Below are positions 15,984 through 22,230 of a DNA stretch of 22,230 bases, piece after piece. Made by a program: the position numbers and the translations under genes. Under the pieces are notes generated by a model. The model saw only the letters and a program-made list of their open reading frames with translations. It was not told the origin of the DNA and made no database searches. The stretch is from Ruminococcus sp. UBA4275. GTDB lineage: Bacteria > Bacillota > Clostridia > Oscillospirales > Ruminococcaceae. How positions within the stretch are numbered: position 1 is the stretch's first letter; each line of letters starts with the position of its first letter. Where the stretch lies: assembly GCA_002395085.1 (NCBI GenBank), contig DGVV01000008.1, positions 1-22,230 on the forward strand, read 5' to 3'.

Positions 15984-16212
15984 TACATTTCGTGTAAATA
16001 ATACATTTTCTTTCCGTTCTGTTTCATGGTTTCCCTTTCGGCAGTATACTGTGGAAATCTGATCTTGATTGCCTGCCAGTAATATGGCGCATAATCGCAG
16101 CTAAACAATTCAACTGGCGACAAATGCTCCGATTCATCCGTCCAGAGCGTATTATCAGTAAATAGATTGAATGCCAGGCGTGTCGTTTTCATACTCGTTC
16201 CGGTCTGCCATG
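15980..16212 (-). pseudogene. C-terminal fragment of a DUF6075-like protein
   Basis: The minus-strand frame reads WQTGTSMKTTRLAFNLF, then an acidic stretch, then FSCDYAPYYWQAIKIRFPQY and a stop about 20 codons later. From memory this matches the C-terminal ends of small proteins of clostridial phages and plasmids grouped as DUF6075. The N-terminal part is missing: upstream of Trp the frame runs into DNA that codes for a recombinase zinc ribbon in another frame. It has no own start or SD. Family assignment is tentative; the abrupt change of coding frame near 16212 is clear. Confidence 0.45.
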
Positions 16213-16446
16213 CAGCAGTCGCAGCTGAATCTGTACTGCTTGGTCGGTTCGTTGTTTTTGTTGGTTTTGCTGTACTGTACTTTGCCGTTGAGCGGCTTTC
16301 CGCACTTTCCACAGAAAACCCTGCCGTTCATGGGGTAGTAATTCTTGCCGTTATGGTTTCTGATCTTATTGTGATTGTCCCGCAGTCTGTCCTGTACCTT
16401 GTTGAATAACTCCGTGCTGACGATCGCCGGAACACCGCCCTCTAGA
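16210..16446 (-). pseudogene. Fragment of a large serine recombinase (zinc-ribbon part)
   Basis: The minus-strand frame encodes LEGGVPAIVSTELFNKVQDRL, then KNYYPMNGRVFCGKCGKPLNG and YRFSCDCC. This is the recombinase-domain end plus the CxxC...CxxC-type zinc ribbon found in the middle of large serine recombinases of clostridial conjugative and phage elements. The catalytic N-terminal serine domain and the C-terminal coiled coil are absent. The piece is cut on one side at about 16445, at CTCTAGAG, where TIR coding sequence begins on the other strand, and on the other side at about 16212 by the DUF6075-like piece. It cannot encode an active recombinase. Confidence 0.7.
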
Positions 16447-16456
16447 GAAGGTAGAA

Positions 16457-16885
16457 GTGCCGAAATATAAAGCAAAAGATTTACCAGAGTACGATGTGTT
16501 TATATCTCATGCTAACAAGGATAAAGAGAATCTGATCGAAGAGCTGTATCAGTCGCTTCAAAAGCTGGGTATAAGCATCTTCTATGACAAGGAATCGCTC
16601 GAATGGGGCGATAACTGGAAAGAACGCATCCTGAACGGCACAAAGAAATTCGATGACTTTTCTGAGGATAACCTCTATAATCAGATACTGAAAGTTACGA
16701 TTGAATGTCTGATTCGGGCAAAAGATGTTGATCTGAAACGAAAACAGGCACTAAAAAAACTGCTCGTTTTCTTCGGCAATGTCAAAGACATCCGCACGGA
16801 TCATATTCAATGGAGCAGACTGATCTATCAGCGTAACAACCGCAATTATGAGACCATGTGTAAATTTTTATATGTTGGTCAGTAA
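16457..16885 (+). CDS. Chimeric ORF: half TIR domain joined to a McrC segment
   Basis: A 142-aa ORF starting with GTG (AAGG 5 nt upstream). Residues about 12-63 are the front half of a TIR domain: YDVFISHANKDKENL, then GISIFYDKESLEWGDNWKERI. The second half, with the W-x-x-x-E catalytic glutamate of NAD-cleaving TIRs, is missing. From about residue 66 the sequence switches to the middle of McrC/LlaJI-type restriction proteins: FDDFSEDNLYNQILK and IQWSRLIYQRNNRNYETM. The nuclease part of McrC is also missing, and the ORF stops at 16885. The frame stays open upstream of the GTG to the junction at about 16442, so the true TIR start may be lost. It is probably a recombination product without activity. 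A small expressed protein is not excluded. Confidence 0.6.
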   Translation: MPKYKAKDLPEYDVFISHANKDKENLIEELYQSLQKLGISIFYDKESLEWGDNWKERILNGTKKFDDFSEDNLYNQILKVTIECLIRAKDVDLKRKQALKKLLVFFGNVKDIRTDHIQWSRLIYQRNNRNYETMCKFLYVGQ

Positions 16886-18680
16886 TGCTCTCGACCTAAT
16901 TGATCAGATCAACAAAATGAAAGGCGGTACAGAAGCTGCAATCATACCGTTTAGTTTTGAAGAAATATTAAGCACTCAAAGTCAAGCAGAACTTATTAAT
17001 CTAATTAACAGCCGATTTGAAGAATACTACTATGAAAACAATATGCTTAATGAAGAGGGTCCGATCGGAGATGATTCATTATTATTCGGAGATCGTGGTA
17101 AAATAGCTGATGCCATTGTAGCAAGATGTAAGGAGGGAAAGTACTCAGGAATTTTTGGATTAAGAAGAAGCGGCAAGTCCTCAGTATTAAGAGCAGTAGA
17201 AAGACGATTGATGAGTGAGTCTATCAAATTCACACACGTTGAGTCGCGCTCAGGACTGGAAAATGTCCACTGGAAAGTTGCACTATATAACATAGCGATG
17301 GATATAAGAATTGCAACCACAGGTGCAGCACAAGGGGAGATGACACGAGATGAATTCGAAAAATCGCTGAAACTAAACAGTACCAGAGAAGACTATAACA
17401 GAGAAGCTACGTCTCGATTCGTTGAAGATGTTAAGTATTACACCAAAGACGAACAATTATTTGTAATAGCGATAGACGAAATTGAATTAATTACTTACAA
17501 TACAGCATCATCCTCAGATTGGAAAAGTTTAGAGGCGTATAAAGCCTTTTGGGGGGCTTTGAGAGATTGTGGATGCCCTCTGATTGTGTGCGGTGTGAAT
17601 TCAACAATCAACGAGAAAAGCAGAATAATAGTAGGAGATAATGCTTGTGACAATCCGATGTACGAAAGAATACACTTAATCGATAACGCAACTCACACTT
17701 ATCTACCGCCTTTTACAGATGAGCAGACAAAAGAGATGATTAATACACTCGGTGGATTTAGTAACATCTCGTTCTCAAAAGTATATGCAGAGATTAATCA
17801 TGCTTTTGGAGGGCAACCTTTTCCGATACGAAAGTTTTGCTCGTTTATATATGACAAAGTAAAGGATCTAAGGAAACCTGGAGTACTATATGAGGTATCC
17901 ATGCCTACTTACCAAGCGTGCTTAGATGACTTTAATCGTTCCAGCAATGGAATCGAGCTATACAACACAATATTAGAGCATATCGAAATATATAAAAATG
18001 AATACAGACTACTGGTAAAGCTTGCACATGCACCTGCTCAATATCGAGACATAACTCGTGAAGATATTACTGAAATAGATCACTTACAAAAATACGGACT
18101 GATAGAATACGACAGCACAACGGAGCTAGTTTCATTTAGAATTAAATCGTTACAGGAGTATATCTGCTCTATTTCAGATAAAGATCCGGAAGACATGGAT
18201 AATAAAGAGCGACGTAGGTTTGTCCAGGATGGAGTTGAAATAATCGAAAAGCAATTGAAAGAGCATATTCGCAGATATTATAAAATAACGGGGCAAGCTC
18301 GTGGAATATCTGTTTTAAAAACTGCAATGAGAAAGCATAGTGATATTATTCACGGTCAGCGCGGAGTAGATGTTAATGCATTATCGTTTGACGAGTTTTT
18401 CGACATTCATAAAGTACAATTCTATTTCTCAGCAATTCGATCAATCATATCAGACAATTGGTCTCAGTTAGGCTCATCAATTCAAGCAGAAGGGATTAAT
18501 CAAGAACGATTTAACACCTACATGTTTGACATGAATGCTGGTCGAACTGATGCAGATCATTATACTGCTGAATCAATGAACGATTTAGGAGATAACAAGT
18601 GGGAAATAGATGACCTAACTATGACAAGATTTACAACTGCATACGGTGAATTAGCCGCAATGCTCAAAAAAATAATGTGA
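16848..18680 (+). CDS. P-loop ATPase with winged helix and HEPN-like C-terminus (defence type)
   Basis: A 610-aa ORF. Walker A GLRRSGKSS (104-112, K110) and Walker B LFVIAIDEIELI (D210, E211) mark a STAND/AAA-like ATPase. About residues 370-445 look like a winged helix. The C-terminal helical part, with FDIHKVQFYFSAIRSIISDNW and then GRTDADHYTAES, carries R566-x4-H571, the pattern of HEPN ribonucleases of the Swt1 type. From the family pattern this is the ATPase of a TIR-ATPase-HEPN protein whose TIR end now lies in another frame upstream. Family-like sequence seems to begin at about NALDLIDQINKM. The ATG at 16848 has no SD; ATG 16872 overlaps the upstream stop region and may be used by re-initiation. 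The gene is AT-rich. Function in phage defence is inferred. Confidence 0.7.
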   Translation: MRPCVNFYMLVSNALDLIDQINKMKGGTEAAIIPFSFEEILSTQSQAELINLINSRFEEYYYENNMLNEEGPIGDDSLLFGDRGKIADAIVARCKEGKYSGIFGLRRSGKSSVLRAVERRLMSESIKFTHVESRSGLENVHWKVALYNIAMDIRIATTGAAQGEMTRDEFEKSLKLNSTREDYNREATSRFVEDVKYYTKDEQLFVIAIDEIELITYNTASSSDWKSLEAYKAFWGALRDCGCPLIVCGVNSTINEKSRIIVGDNACDNPMYERIHLIDNATHTYLPPFTDEQTKEMINTLGGFSNISFSKVYAEINHAFGGQPFPIRKFCSFIYDKVKDLRKPGVLYEVSMPTYQACLDDFNRSSNGIELYNTILEHIEIYKNEYRLLVKLAHAPAQYRDITREDITEIDHLQKYGLIEYDSTTELVSFRIKSLQEYICSISDKDPEDMDNKERRRFVQDGVEIIEKQLKEHIRRYYKITGQARGISVLKTAMRKHSDIIHGQRGVDVNALSFDEFFDIHKVQFYFSAIRSIISDNWSQLGSSIQAEGINQERFNTYMFDMNAGRTDADHYTAESMNDLGDNKWEIDDLTMTRFTTAYGELAAMLKKIM

Positions 18681-18861
18681 TTGAGTCCTTTTCAACATTA
18701 TAGCTATGAACCCATCTTTGATACAAGCATATCGCAAATAGCCGAGCAGTGCTCGTGAGCAGTCACTGAAAGGGTTGGCAAAAACTCCGAGTAGCTGCGG
18801 CAATGTGAGCGGCATACATATAGTCACCCACAAACGCAAGCTAACTTGCACACCGAAAACC

Positions 18862-18908
18862 GCGTATCTGCGTGGTGTCGCACTTTGGAAAGCTTAGAAA
18901 TACGCAAA
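18862..18908 (+). repeat. Right-end motifs of the island
   Basis: GCGTATCTGCG (18862-18872) is the inverted copy of CGCAGATACGC at 13916-13926. GGTGTCGCAC (18874-18883) is the inverted copy of GTGCGACACC at 14063-14072. GAAATACGCAAA (18897-18908) is a direct copy of 13898-13909. The 18681-18861 stretch before them contains no gene that I can support. Confidence 0.55.
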
Positions 18909-18924
18909 TCGTGGCGGTCACGCA

Positions 18925-18936
18925 TCGGATCCACCA
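18925..18936 (+). other. Candidate attachment-site copy of the tRNA-Ala tail
   Basis: TCGGATCCACCA differs at one base from the tRNA end TCGGGTCCACCA. It lies where AT-rich island DNA gives way to host-like DNA, and a hairpin with a T tract starts 9 nt later, as expected of the original tRNA downstream sequence. Confidence 0.5.
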
Positions 18937-18945
18937 ATTTCACGA

Positions 18946-18976
18946 AATGCGCAGTCGGAAGATTGCGCATTTTTTA
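18946..18976 (+). terminator. Terminator, perhaps the displaced native tRNA-Ala terminator
   Basis: AATGCGCA and TGCGCATT form an 8-bp stem with a 10-nt loop, followed by TTTTTATTTA. Confidence 0.7.
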
Positions 18977-18994
18977 TTTATCCGTTTTGCAGCA

Positions 18995-19036
18995 AAGCGC
19001 GCATCGCCCTGAACAAAGGACAATGCGCGCTTTTTT
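18995..19036 (+). terminator. Second tandem terminator
   Basis: AAGCGCGCAT pairs with ATGCGCGCTT across an 18-nt loop, and a T run follows. With the hairpin before it, it insulates the island from the right arm. On the minus strand it could weakly end the 66-aa protein transcript. Confidence 0.75.
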
Positions 19037-19044
19037 CAGATCAT

Positions 19045-19245
19045 TCATACAGAGCGATACTGTCTGAGTGCCTCTGCAAGCTGCTGATTTTCCGCCTTCT
19101 CCCGCCGGATAAACAGGATCGAGCGGGAGATGAAACAGAGGAGAAAACAGCCGGCAAAGCAGAGAAATCCGAGGATGCCGCCCTCTGCGTGCAGCGGAAT
19201 CCAGCCGCAGAGCAGCACAAAACAGAGCGCCGCGCAAGACCGCAT
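19045..19245 (-). CDS. Small membrane protein, two predicted segments
   Basis: A 66-aa protein that I do not recognise. Two hydrophobic stretches (about residues 4-19 and 25-47, rich in Cys, Phe and Leu) are joined by a short loop. A charged cytoplasmic helix (RREKAENQQLAEALRQ) ends the protein. I chose the ATG at 19245 because AGGA lies 7 nt upstream. A longer in-frame start at 19410 would cross the divergent plus-strand promoter and lacks an SD. No clear promoter is visible on this strand, so it is less certain than its neighbours. Confidence 0.5.
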   Translation of the reverse strand: MRSCAALCFVLLCGWIPLHAEGGILGFLCFAGCFLLCFISRSILFIRREKAENQQLAEALRQYRSV

Positions 19246-19323
19246 GACGCATCCTGCCGTTTTTCCGGACTGAAATGCCCAAAACGGATACTCTGTCACA
19301 TTGCACACAAAAATGTAAAATAC

Positions 19324-19352
19324 TTGCTTTTTCTGCCGTATTGCGGTATAAT
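19324..19352 (+). promoter_or_regulatory. Promoter of the unknown-nfi-AGCS operon
   Basis: TTGCTT, 17 bp, TATAAT, about 50 nt before the first ATG. Confidence 0.75.
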
Positions 19353-19401
19353 AGCAGATGAAAGCCCCGCGGCATTCTTCATGCAGAAAGGAGCATCTCA
19401 C

Positions 19402-20013
19402 ATGGAACATCCCGATCTTGCAGACCCGATCTTACAGCGGAATCTTCTGAAGCCGGAAGCACCGAATTATCAGCCGGATCCGCGCAGCCGCTGCATCCAT
19501 GCGCACTATCCGGAGGACGGCAATGTCATCCTGACCGGCTTTGCGGACAACAACTACATTTTCTGGATGTCCGTCACGGAAACGGATGACCTCGATACAA
19601 ACCGCAGAATCCTTGCGTATCTCACGGAACATGAACCGGAGGTTTACGGTCATACTGCGTTTTCGCTGAAGAATACGCCGTACTCCTATGAGGAATTCCG
19701 GTATTTTTATTCAGTGACCGTCACCTGTGCTGAGGACATTCCGGCGCTATACCAGCAGGCAAAAGAACGCACCGGCAGAGACCGTTCCGCAGATCAGAAG
19801 CTCGTCAGCAGGCTGCAAAAATATCAGGCTGCGCTCTCCGGAAGCGGCGGCAGTCCCAGCCGGCGGTACGACCAGAATAATGAGATTTTCCGGGAGGTCT
19901 GGAATATGACCTACCTGCGCGTCTCTGACAATCCGCAGATCAGAGCGCTGTATCATCAGCTGGAGCTGCTTTGCTCCGGCATTTACAATGCGTACATGAC
20001 GGAGGCACGCTGA
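19402..20013 (+). CDS. Hypothetical protein, first gene of the nfi operon
   Basis: A 203-aa soluble protein that I do not recognise. There is no signal peptide or membrane segment. The N-terminal third is Pro-rich (LLKPEAPNYQPDPRSR). The middle has strand-like stretches (GNVILTGFADNNYIFWMSV, YSYEEFRYFYSVTV) and the C-terminal half is helical, ending in a helix with ALYHQLELLCSGIYNAYM. I chose the ATG at 19402 because AAGGAG lies upstream. An ATG at 19381 would place this SD inside the gene. The endonuclease V gene starts 26 nt after its stop, so the two are probably co-transcribed. GC-rich codon use matches the host. Confidence 0.75.
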   Translation: MEHPDLADPILQRNLLKPEAPNYQPDPRSRCIHAHYPEDGNVILTGFADNNYIFWMSVTETDDLDTNRRILAYLTEHEPEVYGHTAFSLKNTPYSYEEFRYFYSVTVTCAEDIPALYQQAKERTGRDRSADQKLVSRLQKYQAALSGSGGSPSRRYDQNNEIFREVWNMTYLRVSDNPQIRALYHQLELLCSGIYNAYMTEAR

Positions 20014-20039
20014 GCCCGTCAGGCAGAAAGGAAAAAACA

Positions 20040-20741
20040 ATGGACAGAGAAGCCGAATTCACAGCGATTCAGAATGCGCTGCGGGAACAGATCTCGCTGT
20101 GCGACAGCTTTGACCCCGCAGACCTGAAAACGGTCGCGGGTGTCGATCTCGCATACTGGAAAAAAGGCGGCGATGAGTACGCGGTGTGCTGCATTGTCGT
20201 GCTGGATGCGCAGACTCATGCGGTGCTGGAAAAACAGCATTTCAGCGGAAAAATCGAAGTGCCGTACATTCCGGGATTCCTCGCCTTCAGAGAGCTGCCG
20301 CTCGTGCTGAAAACCGTGGAGAAGCTGACAATTCAGCCCGATTTGTACGTATTCGACGGCAACGGTTATCTGCACCCGCGGCACATGGGCATCGCAACGC
20401 AGGCATCGTTTGATCTGCACAGACCGACGATCGGCATTGCAAAAACATATTTCCGCGTGGACAAGCAGACCGATTTCATCATGCCGGATGAAACTGCCGG
20501 CAGCAGCACCGATATTGTCATCGGCGGAACGGTGTATGGCAGAGCGCTGCGCACGCATACAGGCGTGAAGCCGGTGTTTGTGTCGGTTGGAAATCAGGTC
20601 AGTCTGGATACTGCCTGCAAACTTGCCATGCAAATGACCGATCAGGAAAGTCATGTGCCGCTCCCGACCAGACTTGCGGATCTCGAAACGCATATTGAGC
20701 GCGAAAATGCAATAGCACATCCGGAAACGGTCGGGCAGTAA
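20040..20741 (+). CDS. nfi: Endonuclease V (deoxyinosine repair)
   Basis: A 233-aa repair nuclease that nicks DNA near deoxyinosine and other deaminated bases. The family motifs are all present: GVDLAYWK with the metal-binding D36, VPYIPGFLAFRELP, FDGNGYLHPRHMGIA with D106, and GIAKTYF. A C-terminal extension (about residues 190-233) is longer than I expect for the core enzyme and is helical. The start has AAGGAAAA upstream. It lies between the unknown 203-aa gene and the symporter gene, 13 nt before the latter's ATG. The link of repair nuclease and alanine transporter is probably only shared transcription. Confidence 0.95.
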   Translation: MDREAEFTAIQNALREQISLCDSFDPADLKTVAGVDLAYWKKGGDEYAVCCIVVLDAQTHAVLEKQHFSGKIEVPYIPGFLAFRELPLVLKTVEKLTIQPDLYVFDGNGYLHPRHMGIATQASFDLHRPTIGIAKTYFRVDKQTDFIMPDETAGSSTDIVIGGTVYGRALRTHTGVKPVFVSVGNQVSLDTACKLAMQMTDQESHVPLPTRLADLETHIERENAIAHPETVGQ

Positions 20742-20754
20742 TCGGAGGTAACAT

Positions 20755-22173
20755 ATGACTGACACCATAATCCGTTTCCTGAACAAAATTGACGATGTGA
20801 TGTATTATCCCGTTCTCATCATTGTGCTGGCGGCGGCGGGACTTTACTTCTCCTTCCGCACAGGATTTGTACAGCTTCGGCTCTTTCGGGAATCCTGCCG
20901 TCTGATCATGGAAAAGCCGCAGGGCAAACAGAAAGTTTCCTCATTTCAGGCGCTCATTGTCTCAACGGCTTCGCGCGTCGGCACAGGCAATATCGTCGGC
21001 GTTTCCACCGCAATCTGCATCGGCGGACCGGGCGCTTGTTTCTGGATGTGGCTCATGTGCATCATCGGTGCATCATCTGCCTTTATAGAAAGTACCCTCG
21101 CGCAGATCTACAAAAAGAAAGATCATGACGGCAGCTGCTACGGCGGCCCTGCCTATTACATCGAACAGGCACTCGGCAAGCCGGTCATCTCCGCAGTCTT
21201 CTGCGTATTCCTGATTGCAACATACGCATTCGGCTTCAATCTGCTTTGCTCCTTCAATCTGCAATCCTCCTTTGAGGTCTACAGCTTCTACGATCAACAC
21301 ACAACGCCAGTCATTGTCGGCGTGATTCTCGCGGTGCTGGTCGGCTTCTGTGTGCTGGGCGGCGGCAAGCGCATCATCAAGATGACAGAGAAAATCGTGC
21401 CGTTCATGGGCATTGCGTATGTGCTGATCTCGCTGATTGTGATTGCCTGCAATTTCAAAAATATCCCGCAGATGTTCGTGCTGATTTTCAGCGACGCTTT
21501 CGATTTCCGCTCGATTTTCGGCGGACTCGCCGGAAGCTGCATGGTGCTGGGCATCAAGCGCGGTCTCTATTCCAATGAAGCTGGTGTGGGTTCTGCACCG
21601 AACGCATCCGCCTCCGCACACGTCACACATCCGGTCAAGCAGGGGCTTGTGCAGACCGTTTCGGTGTATATTGACACCATTCTGCTTTGCACCGCAACTG
21701 CCTTCATGTGTCTCTGTTCCGGTACACCCTTCAATGAGGAGGTTTCCGGCGCAATGTACGTGCAGAATGCCATCTCGACGGTTTTCGGGGCAGCGGGTCC
21801 TGTGTTCATCACCGCGGCAATGGTGCTGTTTGCCTTCACAACACTGCTTGGCAACCTGTATTACGTGGACAATGCGCTCATCTACCTGAACAAAAAGAAG
21901 CGCCCCTCCAAGCGCTTCATGATGATCTTCTACGCAGTCTGCGTGATTGTGATTTTCGGCGGCGCACTCATGGAAATGAGCTTTGCATGGACCATTGCCG
22001 ATATTACAATGGGCTGCATGACGCTGATCAATATTCCGTGCTGCCTGCTGCTTTCCGGACAGGTCATCGCGGCGCTGAAAGACTATGAGGCACAGAAGAA
22101 AGCCGGAAAAGATCCGGCCTTTCATGCGGCAAATATCGGGCTGGATTCCAAAAAGCTTTCCTTCTGGGAATGA
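20755..22173 (+). CDS. Sodium:alanine symporter (AGCS family)
   Basis: A 472-aa polytopic membrane carrier of the alanine/glycine:cation symporter family, which takes up small neutral amino acids with sodium. The signature region STASRVGTGNIVGVSTAI and then GGPGACFWMW is intact, followed by CYGGPAYYIEQALGK and LYSNEAGVGSAPNASASA, all typical AGCS blocks. Roughly ten to eleven hydrophobic segments are spread along the length, and the C-terminal tail is short and charged. CGGAGG lies 7 nt before the ATG. It is last in the operon. Whether it carries alanine, glycine or another amino acid cannot be read from the sequence. Confidence 0.95.
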   Translation: MTDTIIRFLNKIDDVMYYPVLIIVLAAAGLYFSFRTGFVQLRLFRESCRLIMEKPQGKQKVSSFQALIVSTASRVGTGNIVGVSTAICIGGPGACFWMWLMCIIGASSAFIESTLAQIYKKKDHDGSCYGGPAYYIEQALGKPVISAVFCVFLIATYAFGFNLLCSFNLQSSFEVYSFYDQHTTPVIVGVILAVLVGFCVLGGGKRIIKMTEKIVPFMGIAYVLISLIVIACNFKNIPQMFVLIFSDAFDFRSIFGGLAGSCMVLGIKRGLYSNEAGVGSAPNASASAHVTHPVKQGLVQTVSVYIDTILLCTATAFMCLCSGTPFNEEVSGAMYVQNAISTVFGAAGPVFITAAMVLFAFTTLLGNLYYVDNALIYLNKKKRPSKRFMMIFYAVCVIVIFGGALMEMSFAWTIADITMGCMTLINIPCCLLLSGQVIAALKDYEAQKKAGKDPAFHAANIGLDSKKLSFWE

Positions 22174-22193
22174 TCCCGCACAGATAATAAAGC

Positions 22194-22230
22194 AGCACAG
22201 AGATCTGCATTCCGCAGGTATCTCTGTGCT
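22194..22230 (+). terminator. Terminator stem at the window edge
   Basis: AGCACAGAGAT pairs perfectly with ATCTCTGTGCT across a 15-nt loop. The window ends exactly at the stem, so the T tract cannot be seen. It should close the symporter operon. Confidence 0.7.

Noticed and set aside
16860..16880. Programmed -1 frameshift at AAATTTTTA linking the chimera to the ATPase
   Set aside because: The ATPase frame needs +1 (or -2), so a -1 slippery site would not join them.
21073..22125. 350-codon minus ORF opposite the symporter
   Set aside because: His/Cys-rich antisense frame of a clear AGCS carrier, without an SD.

Overview
The window looks like a chromosomal piece of a Gram-positive, GC-moderate Clostridia member, most likely a fibre-degrading Ruminococcus or close Oscillospiraceae relative. 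The reasons are a secreted dockerin-bearing GH26/CE1 plant-wall enzyme, a T-box leader, consensus sigma-A promoters (often with an extended TGnTATAAT -10), strong AGGAGG-type ribosome binding sites and Clostridia-type housekeeping genes. The species cannot be fixed from sequence alone.

Left arm (1-13869), ordinary host DNA. metY (sulfhydrylase, minus) has a leader that encodes a possible 30-codon peptide ending Cys-Phe-Cys-stop. rmuC and guaA follow on plus, each with its own promoter. A large secreted CBM-GH26-dockerin-CE1 enzyme (minus) and a YkpA/YbiT-type ABC-F protein (plus) diverge from one intergenic region. Next is a minus operon of an unrecognised TIM-barrel-like protein overlapping a fused YqeG-HAD/VanW protein by 4 nt. 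A stand-alone trpB2 lies behind a complete T-box leader whose acceptor-pairing bases (UGGC) suit tRNA-Trp. The arm ends with tRNA-Ala(CGC), transcribed divergently from the T-box.

Island (about 13870-18936), AT-rich and unlike its surroundings. It starts at the 3' end of the tRNA gene and ends near an 11/12 copy of the tRNA tail, followed by a terminator-like hairpin that may be the displaced original tRNA terminator. Both ends carry repeated ATACGC-type motifs. Inside are two secreted or membrane-anchored proteins of unknown function in one operon, then a patchwork of gene pieces: a DUF6075-like tail, a zinc-ribbon piece of a large serine recombinase, the front half of a TIR domain joined in frame to the middle of a McrC-type restriction protein, and a long P-loop ATPase with winged-helix and HEPN-like C-terminal parts (R-x4-H motif). 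I read this as a degraded or rearranged anti-phage defence locus of the TIR-ATPase-HEPN kind. It is the most unusual part of the window.

Right arm (18937-22230), host-like again: tandem terminators, a 66-aa membrane protein (minus), then a plus operon of an unrecognised 203-aa protein, endonuclease V (nfi) and a sodium:alanine (AGCS) symporter, closed by a terminator at the window edge.
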